Source: Ophioderma brevispina
Taxonomy: Eukaryota > Echinodermata > Ophiuroidea > Amphilepidida > Ophiodermatidae
DNA: 64,000 nucleotides
Assembly: GCA_023653785.1 (NCBI GenBank)
Contig: JAMKCH010005480.1
Coordinates: 1-64,000, forward strand
Direction: 5' to 3'
Made by a program: the position numbers and the translations under genes
Notes under the pieces: generated by a model
What the model was told of the DNA's origin: nothing
The model's input: only the letters and a program-made list of their open reading frames with translations
Databases searched by the model: none
In this document: positions 22,625-36,210 of the stretch, piece by piece
Numbering within the stretch: the first letter of the stretch is position 1
Layout: the number at the start of each line of letters is the position of its first letter

Positions 22625-25130
22625 ACTGGGTTAACACCATTGCAGTGACGTCACTCGATTTACTAAAGCCGAGGTCTAATTTCTACGAATCTTCTATTAC
22701 CATGTCTGTAAGTGGTAGATTGTATCTCGAACTCTAAAGGAAAAGTGTGGACTTTCGTATCTCACGAAATATGTAGGAATTAATCCCACCACATTAACCA
22801 TGTTTAACAGACGATTCGTTTAAAAATCCACGTTTTTAGTAATAGATGACAAGTGTTGTGGTATAAACCGGGTGAAACGACTGATATATAGGGCCTATAA
22901 AATAATAAACGAAATCATGTGAAGTAAGGGAACATGGGAGGTACAGGGTAGTTATGAGTTATGTTGTGTTCTGGAAAAGTGTTAGTTGTTGTTATCTTAT
23001 TCAAGTTTAGTTTTCTTTACCAAAATAATGATGTACTTTATTTATTTTTTGTAACGTGTTTTTTTTTAAATTATATGCAATCAAATTCAGTGTTACATTT
23101 TCATTTTTAAAATTTCACTATTTTATTCTTATAATATGGTTGTATCTTGTAGTTCTTGTATTTCATAAATTCCTTCAACTGATCAGGCCTGGAATCTTTA
23201 TTAGGTAATTTAAAAAATCACCTTTTGGTTCTTGTTTTTCGGCTTAAATATGTAGTGTATTATTTGCTTTTTTTAAATTTCATCTTATTTCAAATCGTTG
23301 ACATGTGTTACAATGTATACAGATTTAAAATTGTTAAGCCTATGCTTGAATATCTTAAATGTGGCCATTTCATTTTAAAAATGTGACTTTACATTGTGTT
23401 TTCACTTAAAGGTATCATGTGAAGTTGGTTATTGTTTAGTCCTCGTGTTAAAGGTATCGTTTGGTTTTAATGCAGTTTTACATTGCCTTGAAGTGGTGTC
23501 CATCGAATGAAAAAGTGATTCCAATTTTCAATCATTTGCTATTAGCCATACGATTATGACTTAGGGCCTATTTTTAAGGCCTAGGTGGTGAACCAAATTA
23601 TTATTATTATTAAAGAAATTGGAAGGGACTTCTGCAGTTTTGCTTGGTAGATCACGGGCATCATATTTTACATGTGTCCATATTCTTCACAAATTTTATG
23701 GAGATGCAGAGGGGGAACAAAATATAGGGTGCGCCTGTATGTAAAATTAACCATTTTGAATATTCTGACGAAGAAAAGAACAGTACAAAGCCTATATGAA
23801 CATTCATCTGCAATAGATATGGCATGAAAAAATGTTTATCTATCTTCTTTGCCAGAAACCCTCAGCGTCATTTATTTTTAGCCAAAAGGCATGTACATAT
23901 GGTTTATTTTCTCGTTATTCGCCTTTTGGCCCATTTTTAATATATCGATAGACCTTAAAAAGACCCACATTATACTGTACCTTTAGGTTAAATGAACACA
24001 AAGTTGTCACTTTACTCAAATTTCGACCTTACCAATATTGCTCAGGATTGAGGGAATTGGAACGATTTTCCAACAATTTTTTTAGAAAATTGTGGCTTCA
24101 GATTAAGGAAAGTTTACTCATTTTTCCAACAAATTTTAGAAAAAGTGGAAAAAGGGAAAAACCTAATACTATACCAAAATTGGCATGAAAAAGGGTAATT
24201 CATATACCAGAAAGGACTGAAATTGGACCATTTTGCGAGCACGCCCCCGTCTTTATAGTCCTATGTGGAGTACCCTCCCCGGACAATGTTGGCCTAAAAT
24301 TGAACCAATTAGAAGATCACGACCTTCTAGACTGCAAATCTGACCTGTACATGTTATATCCTTAGCATACTGCGAGAAGAGTGACATTCAAGTAAAATCC
24401 GTATCAACTCTATCAAATTAATATTATTTCCAAAGTGTATGATTCGACAATTAGCTTGATTTCGGTTAGTTATTAAATATCGTTTCCTTAAATTATTCCC
24501 TGTATTACTGCTGTAATCCTTAAAACAAGTGCATCCGAAACTATCGTTGTAATCTTTGATATCCCAGGGATTGATATTAATAAGGAATGATTAATCTAGT
24601 CGTCTGTGGTCAATATATCCCAAATCTTTTAGAATTTCTGCGTTGACGGAATTATGGTGTGGATAAATAATTTAAAATAAAAAACTCCATCCTCCTCCGC
24701 AAGAGATTTGAAAACTACGGTTTACTGTGTATCCATAAGGTGCCAATGACCATGAGTATGAGATTGAAATGAAACCATGATGAGGACATGAAGACACACA
24801 AATGTACAAGCGCAGCTGACTACACCCTACCATGAACAGATTGTGTGGACCCTCAAAGTGACGATAATTAATCTTATCGTGCCAATTGACAGTATTCAGA
24901 ATTTTCATGGATAGTAAATATGCAAAGTAGGGCCTATAAAAGCTTTGAGATGAATAAAGTACAACCACAGGTTCAAAAGGATTGATGAGGTGGTAAAGAA
25001 ACATTGATTTTACATTGTGAGCAATGGTTTAAGTCAGCGAAACCACTCGCAACAGCAGATCGTAGTACCATCACTCCGGCTTCGCCATCGTGAATTACGT
25101 AACTTACGAATCTTCTTTTGTGGTTTCCTT
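22625..25130 (+). repeat. 2.5-kb tandem unit, copy 1
   Basis: The unit starts around AGTGACGTCACTC (GTGACGTCAC at 22645) and ends with GTGGTTTCC (25128). The whole unit is repeated head to tail from 25131 with a period of about 2502 bp. Shared landmarks include AAGAAATTGGAAGGGACTTC, ATTAGCCATACGATTATGA, CTCGTTATTCGCC and AATTAATCTTATCGTGCC. No coding sequence is recognised. Confidence 0.88.
25038..25128. mobile_element. About 91-bp hairpin element at the end of tandem copy 1
   Basis: GAAACCACTCGCAA at the left and GTGGTTTCC at the right, enclosing GAATTACGTAACTTACGAA. This is the more degraded copy of the hairpin at 27547-27648. Confidence 0.5.
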
Positions 25131-27655
25131 TAACTTAACCATTGGAGTGACGTCACTCTATTTACTAAACCGAGGTCTAATTTTCTAGAATCTTCTGTTA
25201 CCATGTCTAAGTGTAGATTCGTATCTACAATCTACAGAAAAGTGTGGATTCGTATTCTACGAAACTACGAGGAATTTAATCCACACTTACATGTTACAGA
25301 AATTCGTTTAAAAATTATCTCAGATTTATTTAGCAAATAGATATTGACCATGTTGTGTTTAAACGGGGAAACGAATGAATATAGGCCATAAAATTAATAA
25401 ACAGAAATCAGTGAACGTAACGGAATGGGAACAGAGTTATGTTTTGTTCTGAAGTTTTAGTTGTGTATCTTTATTCAAGTTTAGTGTCTGTACCAACATA
25501 ATGACTTGATACTGTTATTATTTTTTGTACACGTGTTTTTTTTTAAGTATATGCAACCAGTGTTAAAATACATGTTTGATTTTTAAAATTTACCATTTTA
25601 TTTCTTATAATATGGTTGATCTTGTCTTTCTTGTATTTCATAAATTCCTTCAACTTATTTCAGCATGGAATCTTATATTAGGTATTTTAAAAAATCACCT
25701 TTTGGTTCTTGTTTCGGCCTTAAAAATATTGTAGTTATTTTTTGTTTTTAATTTCTATCTTATTTCATCGTTGACAGTTGTACTGTATTACAGATTAAAA
25801 ATTGTTAAGCATGCTTGAATATCTTAAATGTGGGCCTAAATTTTTAAAAATGTGCTTTAAATTGGTTTTCACGTACAAGGTATCATTGTGGAAAGTTTGG
25901 TTATTGTTTAGCCTAGTGTTAAAGGTATCGTTTAGGTTTTAATGCGTTTTACCATTGACTTGAATTGTTTGTCAATCGATGATTAATATGTCAATTTTCA
26001 ATCATTTTGTATTAGCCATACGATTATGATTAGGCCTATTTTAAGGCCTAGGTGTGATCAAAAGTATTATTATATTATAAGAAATTGGAAGGGACTTCTG
26101 CAGTTTTGCTTGGTAAATCACGGGCACTCTATATTTTACATGTGTCTATATGGTTCTTCACAAGTTTCAGGGAGATGCAGAGCCGGGGGGAAAAAAAAAT
26201 ATAGGGTGGCCTGATGTATGTAAAATTAACCATTTTGACTATTCTGACGAAGAACACGTACAAAAGCCACTATATGAACATCTCATCTGGCAATTAGATT
26301 ATGGGCATAGAAAAACTGTTTATCTCATCTTCTTTGCAGAAAACCGAAGCGTCACTTTTAATTATTTTTAGCCAAAACAGGCAATGTACTATCTGGATTA
26401 TTTTCTCGTTATTCGCCTTTGGGCCCATTTTTTTAATATAGCGATAAGACCTAAAAAAGGGACCAACATAGATACGTGTACACTTTAGGTTAAATTGAAC
26501 ACAAATGTGTCACTTTCCTCAAAATTTCGACCTTACCAAATTTGGCTTCAGGTTGAGGGAATTGGAACGATTTTCCAACATTTTTCTAGATAAATGTGGC
26601 TTTCAGATTAAGGAAATTTTTACTCATTTTCCAACAAATTTTAGAAAATTTTGAAAAGGCTCCAATGTTATATTTTTCTAAAAAAAAAAATGGCATGAAA
26701 AAAGGGTAATTATATACCAGAAGAATGACAATTTCGAGACCCATATTGCGGCACGCCCCCGTATAGTCAGATTGGTGGTACCCCTCCCCGGACAAATGTT
26801 GGCCTTAAAATGATACAATTAGAAGATCACGCCACCTCAGGACTGCAAATCTGACTGTACCAATGTTATAACCTTTAGATACTATGCGAGAGAGTACCCA
26901 CTTCAAAGTAAAATCCGTTATAAACTCTAATCAATAATATATTCCCAAGTGTAGATTAGGACAGTGCTTGATATCTGGGTATTATAAAGATCGTTTTTGA
27001 AATATTCCATTGTTTACTGCGTAATCTTAAAAACACGTGCCTCCGAAACTATCGTTTGTAATCCTTTGCAATTCCAGCTGGAAGTTGGAATTGATAAATT
27101 AATTAATGATAAATCTAGTCGTCTGTCGATCAATATAATCAACAAATCTGTGATTCTGAGGTTTACGGAATATCTGGTGTGGATACATTAATTTTAAAAA
27201 AAATCACATTTACTCCTCGCAAAGAGATTCGAACACTACTGTTTACTTGATCCATCATGTCACTGACTGGAGTTGAGATAAAACCATGATGAGACATGAA
27301 GACACCCACACCTGTACACGCAGATGACTACACCCTACTGAACAGTGTGTGGACTCAAAGCTGACGATAATTAATCTTATCGTGCCAATTGACAGTCTTT
27401 CAGCCTTTCAATGGATAAGTAAAATATGAAAGTAGGGCCTATATAAAAAGATGAGATGAATAAAGTTACGAATCCACAGGTTTTCAAACCGGATTGATGA
27501 GGTTGTAAAGAAACATTGATTACATTGTGAGCAGGTGTTTATGTCAGGGAAACCACTCGCAAACAGAAGATTGTAGTTACGAATCCACTCGGGCTTCGCA
27601 TCGTGAATTACGTAAAATTACGAAATCTTCGGTTTATAGTGGTTTCCCTTGAACA
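25131..27655 (+). repeat. 2.5-kb tandem unit, copy 2
   Basis: It is collinear with copy 1 over its whole length. Differences are mostly one- or two-base insertions and deletions plus homopolymer length changes, with fewer substitutions, in both directions. That error profile is typical of unpolished long reads, so the pair may be two alleles or two noisy reads joined in tandem. Confidence 0.88.
27547..27648. mobile_element. 102-bp hairpin MITE at the end of tandem copy 2
   Basis: It begins GGGAAACCACT and ends AGTGGTTTCCC. The arms also share GAAGATT / AATCTTC and TTACGAA / TTACGTAA blocks, so the entire element can fold. It marks the right edge of the tandem unit. Confidence 0.65.
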
Positions 27656-28593
27656 TAGCGAGATTACACTCTTGCTTTATGAGAATGTCTAAGGTCTGTA
27701 GCACTGCATTTCCAGTCGTCGTAATTAATAGGAAAACCATTCTCGCACCTTGCCTTTGGATTTTCCCACTGTTTGGCACGAGTCCTTTTTAAATGGATAA
27801 CCACACTGTAAAATAACATGCTCGTTTTCTTTGTTACCAGGAAAAAGCAGATTTTTGCGTACAAAGCTTCGGCTTGAGCATGATACAGTTTGTGTGTGTG
27901 TTTAATTTCAAATATTGTCGGGATTTGGAATTAGGTCATGGTGGTATTTTCGACTACCTAATGTGCGTCACATTTCCAACGGCAACAAGTGAATACTAAA
28001 ACTGAATTTCTATTCAATGTCACCTTATCGATCTTAGTAAGGCGAGAGATTCGGTGTTGGAGCGAGTATTTTTAATTAGAATGATATTCGTTTCTGACAT
28101 AGTCCTAACGTCGAAGATATATTCGAGCGAAGGTTACATGAATATTTACGTGTACAGAGTCAAATAATTCATAGATAATTTCAAGGACTTCTATTCCCAA
28201 AATTGAAAAAAGAAAATAATAATTAACAAATTGGAAGGATTAAAACGGGCTTCGAGGTTGTTGAAACCAACAAAATCAAGCGTTAGGATTTCCCTAGTAT
28301 TAATACATGTGAGCGTCGGTTAATTTAGCGAAAAAAATGGAGTTAAGTTAAGTTAATGGAACTGTTTCTAATCAAAAAACCTTAATCATAATTCCTCTCG
28401 TTGAGGCAAAATTATTTCAAGAAGACAGGTTGAATCTGGACACATTTAGAAAATACTAAGAAAGGAACTAAGTCCCTGGTCTAATACTTTTTTGAGTGTT
28501 ATCGAGATAGTGATGAATGCCAGCTGCCTTACGCACAATGAAGTGCAGGCTATGGTTGGCCAATAGCGGTTTTTACTATGAAAACTTCGCGCA
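27656..28593. other. Non-coding sequence, nothing recognised
   Basis: Short chance ORFs only. Confidence 0.35.
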
Positions 28594-28775
28594 GCACGCA
28601 CACACCCACACACACTCAACAAACACACACATTCCCACAACACACCATACACCCCACCCACAAACACACACACACACCCCTCATCCCCCAATACACACAC
28701 ACACCAACCGCACACCCTCTCACATACACCCCCCCCCACACACACACACCCCCCCCCCCCATCACCACACACATT
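28594..28775. repeat. (CA)n / C-rich microsatellite
   Basis: CACACA and CCACAC runs with poly-C patches. The glycine/cysteine/valine-rich minus ORF and the histidine/threonine-rich plus ORF are repeat translations. Confidence 0.9.
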
Positions 28776-29056
28776 TCATACTCTGCGCTGTCTGTTCCCG
28801 CTTATTCAAAGTAAATTTAATGAGAGGCAGCCATGAGTGCGAGTTTCTCGCTACCATGGCAACAGTTGAGTCTTTGGAATCACGTAGTCAGAAATGCAAT
28901 GGACGGGGGAAATCTAAAAGTACTGCAAAGTAGGAGGTACCAGGAGATCTATAAAGATATTTTTTATTTGTATATCAATAAGTCCATATGATATCTCTTC
29001 AAAGAGGTGTTTCAATGGTAGCCTGGTATGCATGAGTATCATGGTATAAGTGTCAT
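28776..29056. other. Short non-coding spacer
   Basis: Nothing recognised. Confidence 0.3.
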
Positions 29057-32000
29057 TTAACCGGTTTGGAGCTCCATTTTCATAGGCCGTTTGTTCTGCC
29101 ACAAACAGTAGTAAGATGATTCCATATAGGCCATGAAGAAAAGAAAACAATCGTTGTTGCTCTGCGCTGACATTCAAGCTCAAGTTTATTTAACACATTT
29201 TAAAGAGCGCCCCCAATTTCCCAAAAATTTGAGATTTTACCCGGTTGCCTTGGTAACTGGCTAGTAAATGGTACCCCTGATGGTGAGCTCGAAATGTCTA
29301 GTGTCGCAAAAGAAGGAGTTTTGTGTTAGAATAATTAATATTGGAGATCTCGATAATAATTTAACGGCAGCTGGAAAGGGCCTTACAAATGAAATAGGCC
29401 GGGGAATAGCGCTCTGTACGTGTCTACGTCATCCATGCATATGGACGTGGAAACATAAACTAAGAATTCCAGCCTGCTTAAGTCAATTGGGGATCCTATT
29501 CTAATTACAAAGATTGCTTATTTGATGATAAATACGATTTTTGAGCCTTCTCGTTCGTATAGTTCCCTAGACACCAATCACCAACATAACCGTGCAAAAA
29601 CATCAAATTTTGAAAAATTGGGGGGGCGCTCTTCAAATGTGATCAGTGAAATGATTCACATAGAACGTTTATGGTACGCCCAAATGACAGACATTATCGA
29701 AAAACCTTATCATTTGGCCTTGCCATAAATGTTGAAGTTCAGTTGGATTAGGCAAAAAAAGTTAACAAATTGCTGCAAGTGGCCGCGAGCATCTTGGGCC
29801 ATTTTTAAACAGCATGTGTTTTATTGTGGAATTCAGTACATAGGTGTTTTAGACCAAAATTGGTTCGGATAGGGATTTTTTTAATACAGCGGGATTGATG
29901 ATTCAAATTTTAAAGGCTAACAAATATAAGGGAAATGGTTTCAAGTCTTTGGATTACCATAGAGGTATTTCTGAGTTTCAAAAAATTAACGATAACTAAA
30001 ATAAGGGAAAAATCATTTGTGTTTTGGGGGACTATCTACAGAAACAAACTTATTTCGTTGGCCTTATCACTAGCATAAGAAAGAATACACATACGTAACA
30101 ACATATAAAGTAGATAACGGTTTGTTGTTTATGTTCAAGCGGAACAACTCTTCGATGGTTGAATTCATTTTAAGTTCACATTTGTGACTCCTTGGTAAAG
30201 TTGAAACTTTTGCACCCGGTTCATTACTACAATACAGCAGCAATTCACCAGCCTGGCGCACACCTTCTAGCGAACAAATCTGATGTTCTCAAGGGTGACA
30301 TTGCCGGCGATAGTTGAAAGATATTGGCGTTATCAGCACTGGCTTTTATGGCTAAGATTAATCATTGCGTCAAAAGTTTTTGATGGGTTGCATTTTCATC
30401 CAAAAATGAAGAAAGATTCAAGGATCGATTTGTGGCCTAAAAATAAAAGGAATATAACGTTGAATCACATACAATATAAAGTGCATAATGCATATTAGGC
30501 CATTTAACATTCCCATTCGCATACTTAAATTTACTGGTTAATTTGACAATTTTTTAAATTACAGCCATACAAGATGATGAGGGTACTTCGCAGGCCGTAC
30601 GCAGTATTTTTTTTTTTGACGGGGGGTGCGGGTCTTCGAAAAAGTGGATCATTTTTGGAAAATAGACCTAACCCCCTAAAATGGTCCTTTCTGACGTTTT
30701 AGAAACATGGTCTCACCAAAAGTGGACTTTTCGTCCATACTTTCTCTAATTTGGGAATTTTTTTGTATTAAATCCCCAGTACCGGCTTAAGATAATGCGT
30801 AATCACCCTCTAACAGAGGGCTGTCGGGCCTTCGCTTGAATTTTCCTTTGTTGAACATTCCAATTCCTATAAAATTTGGTATCTACAGTATACGAGTTTA
30901 TTGACTTTACTTTTCCATTGGTATCAAAATATGTACAAAACAACGATGACCGTCACTATGACGTTCATAAAGGTAATACAGTCAGGGGTTCGGTACAATT
31001 CGGTCAAATTACAAAGTTGTGTGGAACGCTTTTCACACGAGTCACTGCATCGACCGGCGGCAACAAAGAGATCTAGATCACAAACGGCCCTCGGTGTATG
31101 CACCAAGGGGTGAGGGATGTGAATGATGTGTTGATGAAACGCATCAAAAACAGTCGTCCGCCTGCTGGGCGCTGACTTTTTGCATATTGCACGGAATAAT
31201 TGATCAGTTTGGGGTGATTGTATACACACTAATGTCAAATTCGTGTACAAACAATCCGCAAAAAATATCAGTGTTGGATGTTGGGTGGGTGCTAGGGGGT
31301 GGTTAAAATTTTGTCCTACCCATGGCCACACAACGAATGAAATGACACATCAGTGTATGATTAAATAAACCGCATCATGAATACATCTTTTCACCTAGCG
31401 CGCATGCATATGAGAAAAAGAGTATCTGAGCAACAATGATCCAGGTACACTTTTTTTACACCTGCCATACCTTAATTTGTATGACTACCGATTAGTGTTT
31501 GCAAAGCGGCACACACAAGTATGTGGAAGAAGCGGAGGCAGCCATGATTTCTATGTGGTACTCAGTTTTCTTTGTGGTCGGCAAAACATGCGAGACGGTT
31601 GAATTTCTAAAGATTACGTAAACGTTTTGACTCTCTATCTATATAGAACCTCTTTGTATGCACATGAATACACATCGGGTGCCTAGCTTTTGTCGAGATG
31701 ATTGGGTAATCGGAAATTAGGTAATGGTGGTTTTCGCGTTGTTCGATCCTTCTCTCTATTAGGTCCAGGTTCAAATTAGAAGCACTTTTGCCTCTTAGTC
31801 AGGTAGAAGTTTAGGCACCAGCCTGACGGATGGAAATGGAGTACAGACTTTATTTGATCGATTATTTAGTTCCTTAGGACACCTAAGCCAATAATTTTTG
31901 GAGGGGTGTGCAAAATTTGTTACAGTGCCATTTTAAAAAATCCCATATGGCTACCACCAGGTCCAAATCACTAATAATCCCTAAGATTTCAGCATGATAG

Positions 32001-32320
32001 AGAAACACTATTTCCGGTACTCCGGGTTTGTTTAAGCACGGAAAGTGTTGGTAATGTAATTTCTCATTACAATTGCCCAAAATTCCAATATGGATGCTCA
32101 AAAGTCAAAAATATGCTCTCGGAATCATTAAATGATCTTAAACACCTCCATGATTAAACCTATTTACGCTACTTGAATAAATGCTGAACACCTAAAATTT
32201 GTTCTGCCGGTGTTCAAAATCTGTTACAATTGATCACACTCTGCACGTGTTACTTTAACACCTCTAGAAAGCATTTCCAACGCATTCCGGAACATCAAGT
32301 GTTTGACCACGAACAATTTT
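29057..32320 (+). repeat. 3.3-kb direct repeat, copy 1
   Basis: Begins at TTAACCGGTTTGGAGC and runs to about ATTTCCAACGCATTCCGG. It is collinear with 32915-36210 (period about 3858 bp). Shared landmarks are ATATAGGCCATGAAGAAAA, CGCAGGCCGTACGCAG, CATCCAACAC-type blocks, ACTTTTGCCTCTTAG and CTGCCGGTGTTCAAAATCTG. It has no coding sequence. It contains one copy of a 448-bp TIR element. Confidence 0.87.
29194..29641. mobile_element. 448-bp TIR element, copy 1 (inside the 3.3-kb repeat)
   Basis: CACATTTTAAAGAGCGCCCC at the left is the inverse of GGGGGGGCGCTCTTCAAATGTG at the right. Copies lie at 33045-33504 and, independently placed, at 56411-56919. Shared interior blocks include GAGCTCGAAA, GATAATAATT and ACGTGTCTACG. 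No ORF. Confidence 0.75.
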
Positions 32321-32914
32321 AAGAACCCCCGGGATTAGAAACCAAAACGTATCATTGCCCTTTCACAGTTGCTTAACTTTTCAAAATATACGTAACCAAT
32401 ACAAACAGAACTTGAAGGTTTCTCGTAGAACCTTTTGGATAAAACCGATAGCAGGGTGCTAAATATGGGCTAAAAAAGAGGGTTCTAAGTGGAACCATTT
32501 TCTCTATGAGTGTTTTTGTGACATATTTTTTCATATCCTTCCCATATTTGTCTGCATTATTTATAGGCCTATCTATGATTATACTTTACGAAGCGTTGGG
32601 CTTAAACGATTGCCTGATGGACGCCGGTCTTTTCGTTTGTTTGAAGTTACTTGAGCCGATTAATTTTTTTATAAAAATAATCTTCTTTTTCGGACTCAAC
32701 AAACATTTTTTGTTATGGCGAAGAGAATGGCATGGTCAGTCTGTCCTTTTGCGCTTTCACAACACATCGCATTTGTACGCGGCCTGAACAAACGAGTTAT
32801 CCGCGAAATCTGCGTTAGCGCCACCTTACGCAGATTCAAGCACGCGCAAGGTAAAATTGGAAATACGCATTGTGCGCAGTAGACTGAGCTAAGTTCTCTG
32901 ACGACGCAAAGACC
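32321..32914. other. 594-bp spacer between the two 3.3-kb repeats
   Basis: Not present after copy 2. It holds a GGTTCTAAGTGGAACC dyad (about 32480-32495) and a 93-codon hydrophobic plus ORF without a recognised domain. Confidence 0.4.
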
Positions 32915-35900
32915 TTAACCGGTTTTGCTGAGCCTCCTTCATAGCGCCGTGTTTCTGCCACCACACAGTAAGCTGATTCATATAGGCCATGAAGAAAACA
33001 ATCATTGTTGCTCTGGTGACATCAAGCATCAAGTTTTTTAAATTCACTTTTTTAAGAGCCCCCCCAATTTCCCAAAATTTGGAGATTTTTAACACGGTTC
33101 CCTGTTGCATGGTAAATGGCTAGTAAATTATAACTGATGGTTGAGCTCGAAAATTTCTACCGGTCGCAAAACGAAGGAGTTTTGTAGTTAGAATAATTAA
33201 TATTGGAGTCTCCGATAATAATTCAACGACTGTGGAAAGGGCCTTCCATATGAATAGCCGGGAATAGCGCTATGTACGTGTCTTACGCTCATCCAATAAT
33301 CATGGACGGACATAACTTAGCATTTCCAACTTTGCTGTTAAGTACAATCTGGTTCCTAATTCTAATTACAAAATGCTATCTTATGATAAATAAGCATTTT
33401 TGAGCATTCTCGTTCGTTATATGTTCCTAGACAATTACCCAACATAACCGTGCAATAACTCACAAATTTTTTTGATAAATTGGGGGGCGCTCTTCAAAAA
33501 TGTGACAGGAATATTATTTCACTAGACAGTTTATAGTACGCCAATGCACAGACATTAGTCGAAAAAATTGTGAGTATTTGGCTTGCCATAAATGTTTGAA
33601 GTTCAGTTTGGATATAGGCAAAAAAGTAACAAATTAGCTGTCAGTACGGCCGAGCGAATTTTGGAGCCATTTAAACCGATTTGTTTGTGTCTATTTGATA
33701 ATTCAGTAAAATTAGGTTTTCTAGACCAAAATGGCTTCATGATAGGGATTTTTTTTAATACAGGGGATGCCTGATCAAATTATTAAACTAACAAATATAC
33801 AGGGAAAATGGTTTTCAAGTCATTTGGCTAATCATAGAGGTATTTCTGAGTTTCAAAAAATTAACAGACAATAAATAAAATAAGGAAAATCATTCGGGTT
33901 TGGGGACTATCTACAGAAAACAAATCTTTATTTGTCGTTGGGCCTATTCACTAGCATATAAGAATACACCTTACCGTAACAACACTATAATAAGTGGATA
34001 ACGGTGTTGTTTTAATGTCAAGCAGGAACTCTTCGATGTTTGGGCCATTGTTAAGTCACATTTGTGGACTCCTTGGATAGAAGTTGACACTTTTGCATCC
34101 TGGTTCATTACCTACAATACATGCCAGCCCAATTCACAGCCTGGCCGCAACCTTTTTCTAGCGAACAAATCTGATTGATTCTCAAGGTTGACATGCGCGA
34201 TAGTTGAAGATTTGGCGTTATCACCACTGGCTTTTATGGCTAAGATAATTCATTGCTGTCAAACGTTTGATGGGTTGCTAATTTCCCTCCAACCTGACGA
34301 CAGATCATGAGATCGTTTGTGCTAAAAATTTAAAATGAAATATAACGGTGAATACATGCACAATATAAAGTGCATAATGATATGGCCTATGTTAACATTC
34401 ATTTCGCATTCATTTAAATACATGGTTAATTGCACCAATTGTAAATTCAGCCATAACCAGATGATGTACTTCGCAGGCCGTACGCAGCCGATTTTTTTTT
34501 TTACGGGGGGTGCGGGTCTTCGAACAAAAGTGGACCTTTTTTGAAAAAATAGACTAACCCCCCTGAAACTGGTCCTTTCTGACGTTTTGAACATGTATCA
34601 CAAAAAGTCGCGGAACTTTTTTCATAATTTTTTCCTCTAAATTTTGGCTTTTTTTGTTATAAATCCCCATGTACCGGGCTTAAGATAACTGCGATAATCA
34701 CCCTCTCAACAGGAGCGGCTGGGACTGGCCTTCGCTTGAATTTTCTTTAGTGAACATCCAATTCCTATAAATTTGGTACCTCAGTATAGAGTTTATTGAC
34801 TTTACTCTTCCATTGGTATCAAAAATTATGTACCAAACTACGATGCCGTCAATCTGACGTCATAAGGTAAGACACGTCAGGGTCAAAACACCGATCAAAT
34901 TACAAAGTTTTGTGGACAGTTTAACACAGGGTCACGCATCGAACCCGCGGCAAAGAGATATAGATCACAAACGGCCTCGGGTATGCACCCGGGGGTGAAA
35001 ACGCATTCAAAACCAGTCGTCGTTGCGGGCGGCTGGCCATTTTGAATATGCACGAAAATTATCAGTTTGGGTGTTGTATACACAATAATTGTCAATTCGA
35101 TACAAACAATCCGCCCAAAATATCAGTTGTTGGATGTTGGGTTGCTATTGGTGGTTAAATTTTGTCCTACCCATGGCACACAAACGCATGAAAGGACACA
35201 TATTCAGTCGTCTTGATTTAAATAAACCGCCTCAATGCATCACATCTTTTCACCTAAGCGCGCATTGCATTATGAGGTAAATGAAAAGAGGATCTGAGGC
35301 ACCCAAGACAGGTATACACTATTTTTACACCGGCATAAATTAATTGTATTCACTACCGATAGTGTATGTATATGCAAACGCGGCACCCACAGTATGTGGA
35401 AAGAAAGAAGCGAGGCAGCCATTGCCTTTCTATTGTGGGTACTCTAGGTTTCTTTGTGGTCGGCAAAACATGCGAGACGGTGAATTTCTAAAGATTACGT
35501 AACGTTTTGCCTCTTCTATCTATATAGAACCTCTTTGGTATGAACAGGAATACACAATCGAGTGCCGAGCTTTTGTCGAGATGAATGGGTATCGAATTAG
35601 GTAATGGTGGTTTTCGCGTGGTTCGTCATTCGCTCTATAGGTCCATGGTTCAAAGAGTATTAGAATCCCTTTGCCTCTTAGTAAGGTAGCAGTTTAGGCA
35701 CACAGCTGAAGGATGGAAATGGAGTACAGACTTTTCTATTGATAGATTTATTAGTTCATTAGGGGGGGGGGGGACATAAGCCATAATTTTTGAGGGCTGT
35801 GCAAAATTGGTACAGGCCATTTTAAAAAATCCAATCTGGCTACCACCATGTCCAAAATCCACTTAATAATCCCTTAAGGATTTCAGATAGAGACAAATAT

Positions 35901-36210
35901 TTCTCGGACTCCGGTGTTTTAAGCCGAGAAAGTGTTGTAAATGTAATTTTTATCATTACTTGCCACAAAAATCCAATATGGCTGCTCAAAAGGCAAATAT
36001 GCTCTAGGAATCATTAAAATGATCTTAACAACTCCATTATACCTATTTACGCTACTGGAATACATGATGAAAACCTAAAATATGTTCTGCCGGTGTTCAA
36101 AATCTGTTACAATTGATCACCCCCCCCCCCACTCTGCAAGTGTTACTTTAACACCTCTAGAACGCATTTCCAACGCACCGGGACCAAATGTAAGTGTTCT
36201 GGAACATTTT
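32915..36210 (+). repeat. 3.3-kb direct repeat, copy 2
   Basis: It is collinear with copy 1, again with a dense pattern of one-base gaps and homopolymer differences, such as a poly-G near 35763 and a poly-C near 36120 that copy 1 lacks. No open frame is preserved in both copies, so neither looks coding. Confidence 0.87.
33045..33504. mobile_element. About 460-bp TIR element, copy 2
   Basis: Left CACTTTTTTAAGAGCCCCCC and right GGGGGGCGCTCTTCAAAAATGTG. It occupies the same position in repeat copy 2 as 29194-29641 does in copy 1, so it was present before the duplication. Confidence 0.7.

Noticed and set aside
28446..28933. Glycine/cysteine-rich and histidine/threonine-rich ORFs
   Set aside because: Both strands of a CA microsatellite.
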